NCBI GenBank assembly: GCA_948976265.1
Contig: CARFUA010000003.1
Span: forward strand, 209,289 to 226,281
DNA: 16,993 nucleotides
From: an uncultured Clostridia bacterium
GTDB lineage: Bacteria; Bacillota; Clostridia; TANB77; CAG-508
Direction of reading: 5' to 3'
Part shown: positions 1 to 6,738 of the stretch, piece after piece
Position numbering within the stretch: position 1 is the stretch's first letter
Layout: each line of letters starts with the position of its first letter
Program-made: the position numbers and the translations under genes
Notes under the pieces: model-generated
Database searches by the model: none
What the model was told of the DNA's origin: nothing
What the model saw: only the letters and a program-made list of their open reading frames with translations

Positions 1-533
1 TATTTGGAGGAAGTCAAGGCGCGCAAGCAATTAATGAAGCGAGTGTGGATTTGATTAAAGCCAAACTAAATAAAGATTATCAAATTATTTGGGCAACGGG
101 TCGCAATCAATATGATATTGTAAAAGAAAGTTTTGAGAAGGCTACGATTTCTATTAAAAATATTAAAGATGTAAAGGTTTTACCATATATTTATAATATG
201 GCGGAAATGATTAATCTTGCAGATTTGGTGATTTGTAGAAGTGGAGCAATGACGATTACAGAACTTGCCATTTGTGGAAAGCCCGCTATTTTTGTGCCAT
301 TACCGTCGAAGTCTGCCAATAGACAAGAAGACAATGCGAGAGTTTTAGAAAAGTTGGGGGCGGCTAAAATTATATTGAATCATGAGTTAACAGGTGAGAA
401 ATTATCAAAAGAAATAGACGCGATTATTAAAGATAAAGCCAAATTACAAGAGATGGGAAAATTGGCAACGAAAATAGCACCGAGTCAAGTGGAAGAAAAA
501 ATTTATGAAGAATTAATGCAAATCTTAAAATAA
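1..533 (+). CDS. murG: UDP-N-acetylglucosamine transferase MurG, 3' part
   Basis: MurG transfers GlcNAc from UDP-GlcNAc to lipid I, making lipid II on the inner face of the membrane for peptidoglycan synthesis. The gene is cut by the window edge. The frame is already open at base 3 and begins with the GGSQGAQAINE loop that opens the C-terminal, UDP-sugar-binding Rossmann domain of MurG. The apparent GTG at 45 is therefore an internal codon. Further family signatures follow: the R-S-G-A-M-T-I-T-E-L segment, GKPAIFVPLP, and a QEDNA stretch that fits the nucleotide-sugar site. About 176 residues are visible, close to the size of the C-terminal half of the enzyme. No terminator is visible between this gene and the topA promoter. 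Identification rests on clear motif recognition. Confidence 0.95.
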   Translation, partial: FGGSQGAQAINEASVDLIKAKLNKDYQIIWATGRNQYDIVKESFEKATISIKNIKDVKVLPYIYNMAEMINLADLVICRSGAMTITELAICGKPAIFVPLPSKSANRQEDNARVLEKLGAAKIILNHELTGEKLSKEIDAIIKDKAKLQEMGKLATKIAPSQVEEKIYEELMQILK

Positions 534-546
534 TATAAATTTACTC

Positions 547-575
547 TTGCAAAAAGACAAATAATAGAGTATACT
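547..575 (+). promoter_or_regulatory. Predicted sigma-A promoter of topA
   Basis: TTGCAA (547-552), a 17-bp spacer and TATACT (570-575) match the sigma-A consensus at 4/6 and 5/6. The start point would fall near 582, about 25 nt before the topA ATG, leaving room for the AAGGAG site. Prediction only. Confidence 0.6.
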
Positions 576-606
576 TACTAGAATAAGCATAAGAAGGAGA
601 AAATAA

Positions 607-2709
607 ATGGTTGATAAATTAGTGATTGTGGAGTCGCCTGCTAAGGCAAATACAATCAAAAAATTTCTTGGTGGAAAAAGTAAAGTTGTAGCATCAATGG
701 GACATATTCGTGATTTACCAAAATCCAAAATGGGAATTGATATTGAGCATGACTTTGAACCACAGTATATTAATATACGTGGCAAAGCGCCACTGATTAA
801 CTCTTTGAAAAAAGAGGCAAAAAATGCAAAAAAAGTCTATCTTGCAACTGACCCGGACCGTGAGGGAGAAGCAATTGCATGGCATTTAGCGTATCTTTTA
901 GGCATTGAACAAGATTCGATTTGCCGTGTAACATTTAATGAAATCACAAAAGATGCGGTCAAAGAGGCGATTCAAAATCCAAGAAAGATTGATTTGAATT
1001 TGACAGATGCTCAGCAGGCAAGACGTGTATTGGATCGAATTGTTGGGTATAAAATCAGTCCTGTTTTGTGGAAAAAAGTGAAACGTGGCTTGTCAGCAGG
1101 AAGAGTGCAATCGGTTGCTGTAAGATTGATTGTAGAACGAGAAGAGGAAATTGAAAAATTCATTCCAGAGGAATATTGGAATATAAATTTACAAGTTTCT
1201 GACCAAAAAACAAAGACCAAATTTGATTGCAAATTTATTGGCAAAAATGGCAAAAAACAAGAACTTCATACGAAAGAAGAAGTGGATAAAATTTTGGCGG
1301 ATTTGGAAGGGGCAAAATATAAAGTAGTTGATATTAAAAAAGGAGAGAAGAAAAGAAATCCTGCTCCACCATTTACAACGAGTACGATGCAACAAGAAGC
1401 ATCGCGAAAATTAAATTTTGCGATTAAGAAAACGATGTCAGTTGCGCAAGGTTTATATGAAGGCGTGAAACTTCCAGAACAAGGCACAACAGGTTTGATT
1501 ACGTACATGAGAACGGATTCGACCAGAATTTCGAATGAAGCAAGGTCAGCTTCTAAAGAATATATCACAAGAGAATATGGCGAAAATTATTATGAAAATC
1601 GATTTTTCAAGACAAAATCAGAGGCGCAAGATGCGCATGAGGCAATTCGTCCGACGTATGTAGAATTGTCACCAGATAAAGTTAAAGAGCATTTGACACC
1701 AGATCAATATAAATTGTATCGTTTAATTTATAATCGTTTTATCGCTAGTCAAATGGCGCCTGCGGTTTATGATACTTTGGCAGTTTCTATCAACGGAAAG
1801 GATTATATTTTTAGAGCAAATGGACAAACTATGAAATTTAAAGGCTTTATGAGTGTATATGTTGAGGGAGAAGATAAAAAACAGGAAGAAGATTTTACAC
1901 AAATTCCAGCTTTAGAAGTGGGTGAGGAAGTCAAAAAAGAGAAGTTAGATGCAAAACAGAGTTTTACAGAGCCACCACCACGTTATACAGAAGCAAGTTT
2001 GGTAAAAACGTTGGAAGAAAAAGGAATTGGTCGACCAAGTACGTATGCACCAACGATTACCACGATTTTGGCAAGACGTTATATTGAGAAAATTCAAAAG
2101 CAATTAGCACCAACCGATTTAGGAAAAATCGTGAATAAGTTATTGATTGAGAATTTTTCGGATGTGATTAATGTTCAATTTACAGCGAAAATGGAAGAAG
2201 AATTTGACAAAGTGGCAGAAGGAAACGAAAAATGGAAGGCGGTTATTCGCGAGTTTTACACACCTTTTGAACAAATTGTGGAAAAAGTAGAGAAAGAATT
2301 GGAACATGTAAAGTTGGAATATGAGGTATCAGATGTACCTTGTGAGAAATGTGGCAGAATGATGGTGATTAAGTATGGAAAATATGGAAAATTTTTAGCG
2401 TGTCCAGGGTATCCAGAATGTCAAAATGCGAAGCCAATTATTGAAACGATTGATGTACCTTGTCCGAAATGTGGAGCGGTTGTTCAGGTTCGAAAAACGA
2501 AGAAGAAACGTAATTACTATATTTGTGAGAATAATTTTGAAGGAAATGAAAAGCGATGTGATTATATTTCTTGGAATAAACCAAAACCAGGTGAGAAATT
2601 TGTAGAAGGCGAAGATGTTTCTGAAATTGAAAAGGAAACGACCAAGAAAAAGACGAAAAAGAAAACAGCAACCAAGAAAAAGACGACAAAAAAGAAAGCT
2701 AAGGGTTAA
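607..2709 (+). CDS. topA: DNA topoisomerase I (type IA)
   Basis: This enzyme relaxes negative supercoils by a transient 5'-phosphotyrosine strand break. At 700 residues it has normal bacterial length. The TOPRIM domain starts at residue 3 with LVIVESPAKA (Glu9) and carries the metal-binding D-x-D-x-E at Asp82, Asp84 and Glu86. The active-site tyrosine is Tyr300 in ITYMRTDS, followed by DAHEAIRPT. Two C-terminal zinc-ribbon modules are visible, with Cys579/582/599/605 and Cys619/622/640/651. The last 25 or so residues are almost all Lys and Thr, encoded partly by a 30-bp-spaced direct repeat (16 bp identical at 2641 and 2671). That basic tail probably adds non-specific DNA affinity. The start is set by AAGGAG seven bases before the ATG. 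The gene appears intact and has its own promoter downstream of murG. Confidence 0.98.
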   Translation: MVDKLVIVESPAKANTIKKFLGGKSKVVASMGHIRDLPKSKMGIDIEHDFEPQYINIRGKAPLINSLKKEAKNAKKVYLATDPDREGEAIAWHLAYLLGIEQDSICRVTFNEITKDAVKEAIQNPRKIDLNLTDAQQARRVLDRIVGYKISPVLWKKVKRGLSAGRVQSVAVRLIVEREEEIEKFIPEEYWNINLQVSDQKTKTKFDCKFIGKNGKKQELHTKEEVDKILADLEGAKYKVVDIKKGEKKRNPAPPFTTSTMQQEASRKLNFAIKKTMSVAQGLYEGVKLPEQGTTGLITYMRTDSTRISNEARSASKEYITREYGENYYENRFFKTKSEAQDAHEAIRPTYVELSPDKVKEHLTPDQYKLYRLIYNRFIASQMAPAVYDTLAVSINGKDYIFRANGQTMKFKGFMSVYVEGEDKKQEEDFTQIPALEVGEEVKKEKLDAKQSFTEPPPRYTEASLVKTLEEKGIGRPSTYAPTITTILARRYIEKIQKQLAPTDLGKIVNKLLIENFSDVINVQFTAKMEEEFDKVAEGNEKWKAVIREFYTPFEQIVEKVEKELEHVKLEYEVSDVPCEKCGRMMVIKYGKYGKFLACPGYPECQNAKPIIETIDVPCPKCGAVVQVRKTKKKRNYYICENNFEGNEKRCDYISWNKPKPGEKFVEGEDVSEIEKETTKKKTKKKTATKKKTTKKKAKG

Positions 2710-2820
2710 AGTGTTAGATGTAGATAAAAATAGTGAAATGCAAAAGTTGGATTTAAAGTGCAATAATGAAAGAACAGTAAAAATAGTGAAATCGTTGTAT
2801 GCCAAGTGAGAGCATAAATC
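2710..2820. other. topA 3' spacer, no convincing gene
   Basis: No recognisable gene is seen here. A 15-bp direct repeat TAAAAATAGTGAAAT occurs at 2725 and 2778. A 32-codon GTG-started frame (2711-2809) sits behind AAGGG but has no recognisable content. There is no T-run terminator directly after topA; the first clear terminator is the hairpin at 2883. Confidence 0.4.
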
Positions 2821-2848
2821 TGCCAATTTGTCAATTGACAAATTGGCA
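2821..2848. repeat. Perfect 28-bp palindrome, candidate operator
   Basis: TGCCAATTTGTCAA is followed directly by its exact reverse complement, with no spacer. There is no T-run on either side, so it is not an ordinary terminator. Its right half contains TTGACA (2835-2840), the -35 box of a consensus promoter. A dimeric repressor bound here would cover the promoter. Only the overlap is seen; the regulator is unknown. Confidence 0.7.
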
Positions 2849-2863
2849 AAAATATGGTATAAT
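2835..2863 (+). promoter_or_regulatory. Full-consensus sigma-A promoter inside the palindrome
   Basis: TTGACA (2835-2840), a 17-bp spacer and TATAAT (2858-2863) match the consensus at 12 of 12 positions, and a TG lies at 2855-2856 (extended -10). Transcription should start at about 2870-2872. No coding gene follows before the terminator at 2883-2914. Confidence 0.8.
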
Positions 2864-2869
2864 AAAAGG

Positions 2870-2914
2870 TAGGGGACTTTTCTGGAAATAATGTGAAATT
2901 ATTTCCATTTTTTT
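2870..2914 (+). ncRNA. Candidate tiny RNA, copy 1
   Basis: Starting about 7 nt after the -10 box, the predicted transcript is roughly 45 nt: TAGGGGACTTTT (2870-2881), then a 10-bp hairpin with a GTGAA loop and seven T's. There is no room for a coding frame. The same 12-mer occurs in the same position, between an extended -10 and a hairpin terminator, at 3735-3746. The hairpin sequences differ between the two copies while the 5' segment is identical. This suggests that the 5' end of the RNA is the functional part. It could be a small regulatory RNA, or the start of an attenuated leader for the next gene. No known RNA family is recognised. Confidence 0.4.
2883..2914 (+). terminator. Intrinsic terminator
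   Basis: TGGAAATAAT (2883-2892) pairs perfectly with ATTATTTCCA (2898-2907) around a GTGAA loop, followed by TTTTTTT (2908-2914). It ends the short transcript from the 2835 promoter and any read-through from topA. Confidence 0.75.
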
Positions 2915-2957
2915 ATTGATTAAAAAGTTGATTTGTTGTAATTTTATTAAAAAATAC

Positions 2958-2986
2958 TTGAAATATTATGTAAAATATGATAAAAT
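2958..2986 (+). promoter_or_regulatory. Predicted promoter of the 195-residue gene
   Basis: TTGAAA (2958-2963), a 17-bp spacer and TAAAAT (2981-2986) each match consensus at 5/6. A start near 2993 gives a leader of about 60 nt carrying the AAGGAGG at 3042-3048. Confidence 0.5.
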
Positions 2987-3054
2987 CAATTGATTATATG
3001 TTGAATAAAATTGTAGTATGTAGAAAATTTTCTATTTTAACAAGGAGGACATTT

Positions 3055-3642
3055 ATGAAAAATATCGAAGAAAGATTATCAGAAGAAATGCTTCGGCAAT
3101 ACGACGGACTTTATGTTTACAACCAAGAAGAGCATAGTTGCAAGCCGCTTAACCCTTATTTTAAGGGCCCCTTAACCAATGAAAATTTTGGGCTTATAGA
3201 TTTCAGTATTAAAAAAATTTGGACGCTTGATGAGTTTTTTTTGGGCGATGGCAATCGCAACTTCATATTTGGAAAAAAATTTTGCTTTGATCCCAATAAA
3301 GGACCAGAAGAAATTAAGATTTTTCTTGTTCCCCATAAAGTACCAAATGAAGTTGCAGATTTTCTTTATGAACTCGAGATTATAAAGAAGGTTAGGGACT
3401 ATCTAAACACAGCAAGAGAAGAGATATCTAGTTTTTTTGCTACAAATAGCTTTTACTTTACGATAGAATGGAAAGAATTTGATGAAAGGATTTCCGAATT
3501 TGACAACACTTCTGATTTTACAGAAAAACTGAAAATCGCAACAGCAACTTGGAGTAATGTTGTGCAATGCTTTATTGCAGGACACATCAAGGTAATGGAA
3601 GTTGATGAAATGTTGAAAGAGATGTATAAATTTTTAAAGTAG
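3055..3642 (+). CDS. Hypothetical protein of 195 residues, unrecognised
   Basis: I do not recognise this family. The ATG at 3055 is chosen because a strong AAGGAGG lies 6 bases upstream; the frame is open further upstream to 2977, but that stretch overlaps the predicted promoter. The protein is soluble-looking, acidic and rich in aromatics and Glu/Lys. It has no signal peptide and no membrane segment. The N-terminal 90 residues look globular and mixed, with several Gly, Pro and Phe. From about residue 95 it appears mostly helical, ending in a short helix EVDEMLKEMYKFLK. It uses more C-ending codons than the flanking genes, and holds a 15-nt near-palindrome TTAAGGGCCCCTTAA at 3161. The gene lies alone between two copies of the TAGGGGACTTTT-hairpin unit, each ending in a terminator, so it is probably transcribed by itself. 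Recent acquisition is possible but unproven. Confidence 0.75.
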   Translation: MKNIEERLSEEMLRQYDGLYVYNQEEHSCKPLNPYFKGPLTNENFGLIDFSIKKIWTLDEFFLGDGNRNFIFGKKFCFDPNKGPEEIKIFLVPHKVPNEVADFLYELEIIKKVRDYLNTAREEISSFFATNSFYFTIEWKEFDERISEFDNTSDFTEKLKIATATWSNVVQCFIAGHIKVMEVDEMLKEMYKFLK

Positions 3643-3721
3643 TAGAGTTTTCATTCTCTATTTCATGATTTGTTTTTTATTAAAGGATATTTTGATGCAA
3701 AGGTCAGAAATTGACTAAATA

Positions 3722-3730
3722 TGTTATAGT
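3722..3730 (+). promoter_or_regulatory. Extended -10 promoter of short unit 2
   Basis: TGTTATAGT is an extended -10 (TGn plus TATAGT, 5/6). The stretch ATATGTTATAGTAAAA matches the prmC promoter (ATATGTTATAATAAAA) at all but one base. No good -35 is seen at the expected place. Start is expected near 3736. Confidence 0.5.
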
Positions 3731-3734
3731 AAAA

Positions 3735-3779
3735 TAGGGGACTTTTGGAGAAGGATTCGTAGAATCCTTCTCTTTTTTT
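3735..3779 (+). ncRNA. Candidate tiny RNA, copy 2
   Basis: This second copy of the unit at 2870 has TAGGGGACTTTT (3735-3746) five bases after a -10 box, then an 11-bp hairpin and seven T's, giving about 45 nt. Across the two copies the -10 region, the A-run and the 12-mer are conserved, while the hairpin arms are unrelated in sequence. It could be a small RNA made from a duplicated locus or an attenuated leader. Without expression data it may also be only a terminator with a conserved flank. Confidence 0.4.
3748..3779 (+). terminator. Strong intrinsic terminator
   Basis: GAGAAGGATTC (3748-3758) and GAATCCTTCTC (3762-3772) form a perfect 11-bp stem with a GTA loop, followed by TTTTTTT (3773-3779). 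It separates the upstream gene and short unit 2 from the prmC operon. Confidence 0.9.
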
Positions 3780-3831
3780 GGTTTATTTTTAGGAAAAAGA
3801 AAGGCAAAATCTTCCGTTTTATGGAGAAATA

Positions 3832-3840
3832 TGTTATAAT
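3832..3840 (+). promoter_or_regulatory. Extended -10 promoter of prmC-whiA-hemW
   Basis: TGTTATAAT gives TGn plus a perfect TATAAT (3835-3840). The -35 position holds only TTCCGT. The likely start point (3846-3848) coincides with the ATG of prmC at 3847, implying a leaderless or nearly leaderless message. Confidence 0.6.
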
Positions 3841-3846
3841 AAAACC

Positions 3847-4680
3847 ATGAAAATAAGAGAAATTTTGAAAAAAGGAATAGATGGGTTAAGTGAATATGGA
3901 GTAGAAGAGGCTCGCGAAAAGGCTAAAAGATTGTTGCTGTATGAATTGGGTGTTTCAAATGAGTATATGATGATGCATCTGGAAGAGGCGTTGCCTGAGA
4001 GACAAATTGAGTTGTTTGAAAAGGACGTGCAAGAACTTATAAAAGGGAAACCAGTACAATATATAACGCATTCGCAATGGTTTTATGGGTTGGAGTTTTA
4101 TGTGGATGAAAACGTGTTAATTCCACAACCAGATACGGAAGTTTTGGTAGAAGAAGTAATAAGTCTTTTAAAAAGTAAAGAGAAGGAAGGAAAAATCCTT
4201 GATATTTGTACAGGAAGTGGTGCAATTGCGGTAACACTTGCGAAATTTACAAATTGGGAAATAACGGCGAGTGATATTAGTCGCGAAGCTCTAGCAATTG
4301 CTCAAAAAAATGCGAAATGTCATAGGGTAGAAATGGAATGTATTGTTTCGGATTTGTTTGAAAAAATAGAGGGAACGTTTGATGTGATTGTTTCGAATCC
4401 GCCTTATATTGAAACTGGTGTGATTGCAAGTTTGTCACAGGAAGTGAAAAATGAACCGATGCTTGCATTGGATGGTGGAGAGGATGGATTGATGTTTTAT
4501 CGAAGATTGGCAAATGAGGCTGGGAAATATTTGGTAGATGGCGGAATTTTGGCGGTTGAGATTGGGTACAATCAGAAAAAAAGTGTGATAGAGATTTTGG
4601 AGAAGGCTGGTTTTCAAGAGGTTTATTGTAAAAAGGATTTTGGGAATCAGGACCGAATTGTAGTTGGAAAATGGAGGTAG
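3847..4680 (+). CDS. prmC: Peptide chain release factor glutamine methyltransferase
   Basis: PrmC uses S-adenosylmethionine to N5-methylate the glutamine of the GGQ motif in release factors RF1 and RF2, which speeds peptide release. The 277-residue length is typical. After an N-terminal helical substrate-binding domain comes the SAM-binding loop LDICTGSGAIA (Asp119, Gly123, Gly125). The catalytic NPPY motif is at Asn184 to Tyr187. The start at 3847 gives the usual family beginning MKIREILKKG, but no Shine-Dalgarno is seen upstream. The predicted promoter lies only 6 bases before the ATG. prfA, its frequent neighbour in other genomes, is not here. The stop is 3 bases before the whiA ATG, and the prmC end supplies the GGAGG site of whiA, so the two are translationally linked. 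Confidence 0.95.
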   Translation: MKIREILKKGIDGLSEYGVEEAREKAKRLLLYELGVSNEYMMMHLEEALPERQIELFEKDVQELIKGKPVQYITHSQWFYGLEFYVDENVLIPQPDTEVLVEEVISLLKSKEKEGKILDICTGSGAIAVTLAKFTNWEITASDISREALAIAQKNAKCHRVEMECIVSDLFEKIEGTFDVIVSNPPYIETGVIASLSQEVKNEPMLALDGGEDGLMFYRRLANEAGKYLVDGGILAVEIGYNQKKSVIEILEKAGFQEVYCKKDFGNQDRIVVGKWR

Positions 4681-4683
4681 AAG

Positions 4684-5530
4684 ATGTCTTTTTCAGCAGA
4701 TGTGAAGGAAAGTTTGAGTCAGATGACGCATTTTGATAAGGCGGTTTTGGAAGCCGAATTGATTGGTTATTGTTTGAGTGGAAATATAATGAAAGTAGGA
4801 AATTTTTTTGAATTTGTAACAGAAAACCAATTTAATATTGAGCATTTTTATAAAATTTTATTTCATTTGGGAATAGAATATGAACCAGAAGTGCGTGGAA
4901 AATGTTATATTGCACAGATACCAGGAAATATTGTGGAAAAGATGATGCAAAATAGGCAAGTGGTTCAAGGTGAAATGAGAAAAAATTTGGTAAAAGGTGC
5001 ATTTTTAGGGGCTGGTTCTGTGAATAATCCAGAAAAAAATTATCATTTGGAATTTTTGGTTGGCTGTGAAGAATATGCGGATTTTTTGCGTGATGTTTGT
5101 GGCGAATTGGGGGTTCAATTTAAGAAAATTCGTGTGAATGATAAGTTTCAATTGTATTTAAAGGAAAGTGAAGAGATTTCGAGATTTTTGGCGTTGATTG
5201 GTGCTAGTAAAGCGGTTTTAAAGTTTGAGGAAATTCGTGTGATGAAGGAAATGAAAAATCAGGTGAATCGAAAGGTTAATTGTGAAACAGCAAATCTTAC
5301 GAAAACAATTGATGCAGCTTTAAAGCAAATAGAGGATATTTTGTTGATTCAAAAGAGGCAAAAATTTGAGGAATTGCCTCAAGAATTGAGAGAAGTGGCA
5401 ATTTTGAGATTGGAGAATCCAGATTTGAGTTTGAAGGATTTGAGTGAATTGATGTCTTCACCGATTCGGAAAGTCGGGGGTGAATCGTCGTTTGAAGAAA
5501 ATTCATGAGATTGCGGAGAAATTGAGATAG
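4684..5530 (+). CDS. whiA: WhiA regulator, frameshifted near the 3' end
   Basis: WhiA is a DNA-binding protein of Gram-positive bacteria with a LAGLIDADG-like N-terminal domain and a C-terminal helix-turn-helix. It is linked to cell division, and to sporulation in actinomycetes. The start MSFSADVKESLSQM is typical and lies 6 bases after GGAGG. The uninterrupted frame stops at 5508, ending in the foreign-looking KVGGESSFEENS. Skipping one base around 5473-5480 (AAAGTCGGGGG) restores the family ending, reading about KSGVNRRLKKI-HEIAEKLR and stopping at 5528-5530. That restored stop overlaps the hemW ribosome binding site, as expected for a compact operon. The restored protein would be about 281 residues. 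As written, the recognition-helix end of the DNA-binding domain is lost. A sequencing error in the G-run is as likely as a true mutation. Confidence 0.93.
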
Positions 5531-5539
5531 GAGGTAGAG

Positions 5540-6676
5540 ATGCAGGGTTTGGGTGTGTATATTCATATTCCATTTTGTGAGAAAAAGTGTCGTTATTGTG
5601 ATTTTGTTTCGTTTGAGCAGAAGGAGAAGGCGTTTAAGCAGAAGTATGTTGAAAGTTTAGTGAAGGAAATGGAACATTTTCAGACGAGTCAGAAGATTTC
5701 TACGTTGTATATAGGGGGCGGAACGCCTTCTGTTTTGCCAGTGGAGGAGATGGAAAAGATTGTAAAAACAGCGAAGAAAAATTGGAGATTTGGAGAACAA
5801 GCAGAAGTAACGATAGAAGTGAATCCTGGTACAGTGGATTTGGTAAAGTTGGAAGGTTATAAAGCGTTGGGAATAAATCGATTAAGTATAGGGGTACAGT
5901 CGACGCATAATCGATTGTTGGAGTTGTTGGGAAGAATTCATTTGTATGAGGATTTTACTAGGGTTTATGAAATGGCAAGAACGGTTGGATTTGAAAATAT
6001 TAATGTTGATTTGATGTTGGGGATTCCAACGCAGACGAAGGAGGAGTTGGAATCGAGTTTGCAGGAAGTTATTGCTTTGCAGCCAGAACATATTTCGATT
6101 TATTCGCTTATTTTGGAGAAGGGAACGGAGTTGGAACAATTGGTTTTGGATGGGACATTGGAGATGATTTCGGAGGAATTGGAACGTGAGATGTATTGGT
6201 TGACAAAAGAGGTTTTGGAGAAAAATGGTTATGTGCAGTATGAAATTTCGAATTTTGCGAAGAAAGGGTTGGAATCGAGACATAATTTGGCATGTTGGAA
6301 TCAGGAGGAATATGTTGGATTTGGTGTGGGAGCGCATTCTTATGGCGATAGAATGAGAGTTTCAAATGTGGAGTGTATGGAGGAATATATAAAAAATATA
6401 GAGGCTGGAAGATTTGAGAGAAATGTTATTTTACAAGAAAAAAGGCAAACTTTTGAAGAACAAGCTAAGGAATATATGTTATTGGGACTTCGTAAAATAG
6501 CGGGGGTATCGATTTCGGAGTTTGAGCAAAAATTTCAACTGAATCCGTTGTTTTATTTTCGATTTGAAATGAGTAGATTGGAAGAAAAAGGGTTAATAGA
6601 AGTGGATTTGGATAGAATTCGATTGACGAATAAAGGATTGGATTTTGCCAATCAGGTATTTGCGGAATTTGTATAA
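5540..6676 (+). CDS. hemW: Radical SAM haem chaperone HemW
   Basis: This is a HemN-like radical SAM protein of 378 residues, the normal HemW length. The [4Fe-4S] cluster motif is at Cys13, Cys17 and Cys20 in YIHIPFCEKKCRYCDF. The residue two after the last Cys is Phe, not the fourth Cys found in genuine coproporphyrinogen dehydrogenase HemN, so HemW is preferred. GGGTPS and EVNPGT follow, typical of the SAM barrel, and the C-terminus resembles the HemN_C winged region. HemW binds haem and is thought to deliver it to haem proteins. AGGAGG ends 5 bases before the ATG and overlaps the restored whiA stop. It is the last gene of the prmC-whiA-hemW run. No hairpin terminator is seen after it. Confidence 0.94.
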   Translation: MQGLGVYIHIPFCEKKCRYCDFVSFEQKEKAFKQKYVESLVKEMEHFQTSQKISTLYIGGGTPSVLPVEEMEKIVKTAKKNWRFGEQAEVTIEVNPGTVDLVKLEGYKALGINRLSIGVQSTHNRLLELLGRIHLYEDFTRVYEMARTVGFENINVDLMLGIPTQTKEELESSLQEVIALQPEHISIYSLILEKGTELEQLVLDGTLEMISEELEREMYWLTKEVLEKNGYVQYEISNFAKKGLESRHNLACWNQEEYVGFGVGAHSYGDRMRVSNVECMEEYIKNIEAGRFERNVILQEKRQTFEEQAKEYMLLGLRKIAGVSISEFEQKFQLNPLFYFRFEMSRLEEKGLIEVDLDRIRLTNKGLDFANQVFAEFV

Positions 6677-6682
6677 AATAGA

Positions 6683-6711
6683 TTGATTTTTTGGAAAAAA
6701 GTATATATAAT
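6683..6711 (+). promoter_or_regulatory. Predicted promoter of the polysaccharide operon
   Basis: TTGATT (6683-6688), a 17-bp spacer and a perfect TATAAT (6706-6711). Transcription from about 6718 leaves a 20-nt leader, which excludes the upstream TTG at 6691 as start and supports the ATG at 6739. Confidence 0.7.
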
Positions 6712-6738
6712 GAAAAAAATGTGAGAGGGAATAAAAAG

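Noticed and set aside
2725..2792. 15-bp direct repeat TAAAAATAGTGAAAT, two copies
   Set aside because: AT-rich, only two copies, no link to other features; may be chance or a small duplication.
2711..2809. 32-codon GTG-started frame right after topA with AAGGG upstream
   Set aside because: Weak site, no recognisable composition, and it contains a direct repeat that explains part of its sequence.
3643..3680. Possible terminator TAGAG...CTCTA after the 195-residue gene
   Set aside because: Only a 5-bp AT-rich stem and the T-run is interrupted; the strong hairpin at 3748 serves better.
3711..3730. TTGACT as the -35 of short unit 2
   Set aside because: Only 8 bp separate it from TATAGT, far too short; the extended -10 explains the promoter better.
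4684..5530. Programmed frameshifting in whiA
   Set aside because: No classical slippery heptamer or stimulatory hairpin is seen, and other genes in the window have similar simple indels.
5882..6337. Long open frame on the minus strand within hemW (and others within the ligase-like gene at 7037-7576 and, on the plus strand, within the ATPase gene at 12568-13062)
   Set aside because: Biased composition typical of antisense shadows of AT-rich genes, no ribosome binding sites, and clear protein families in the opposite frame.
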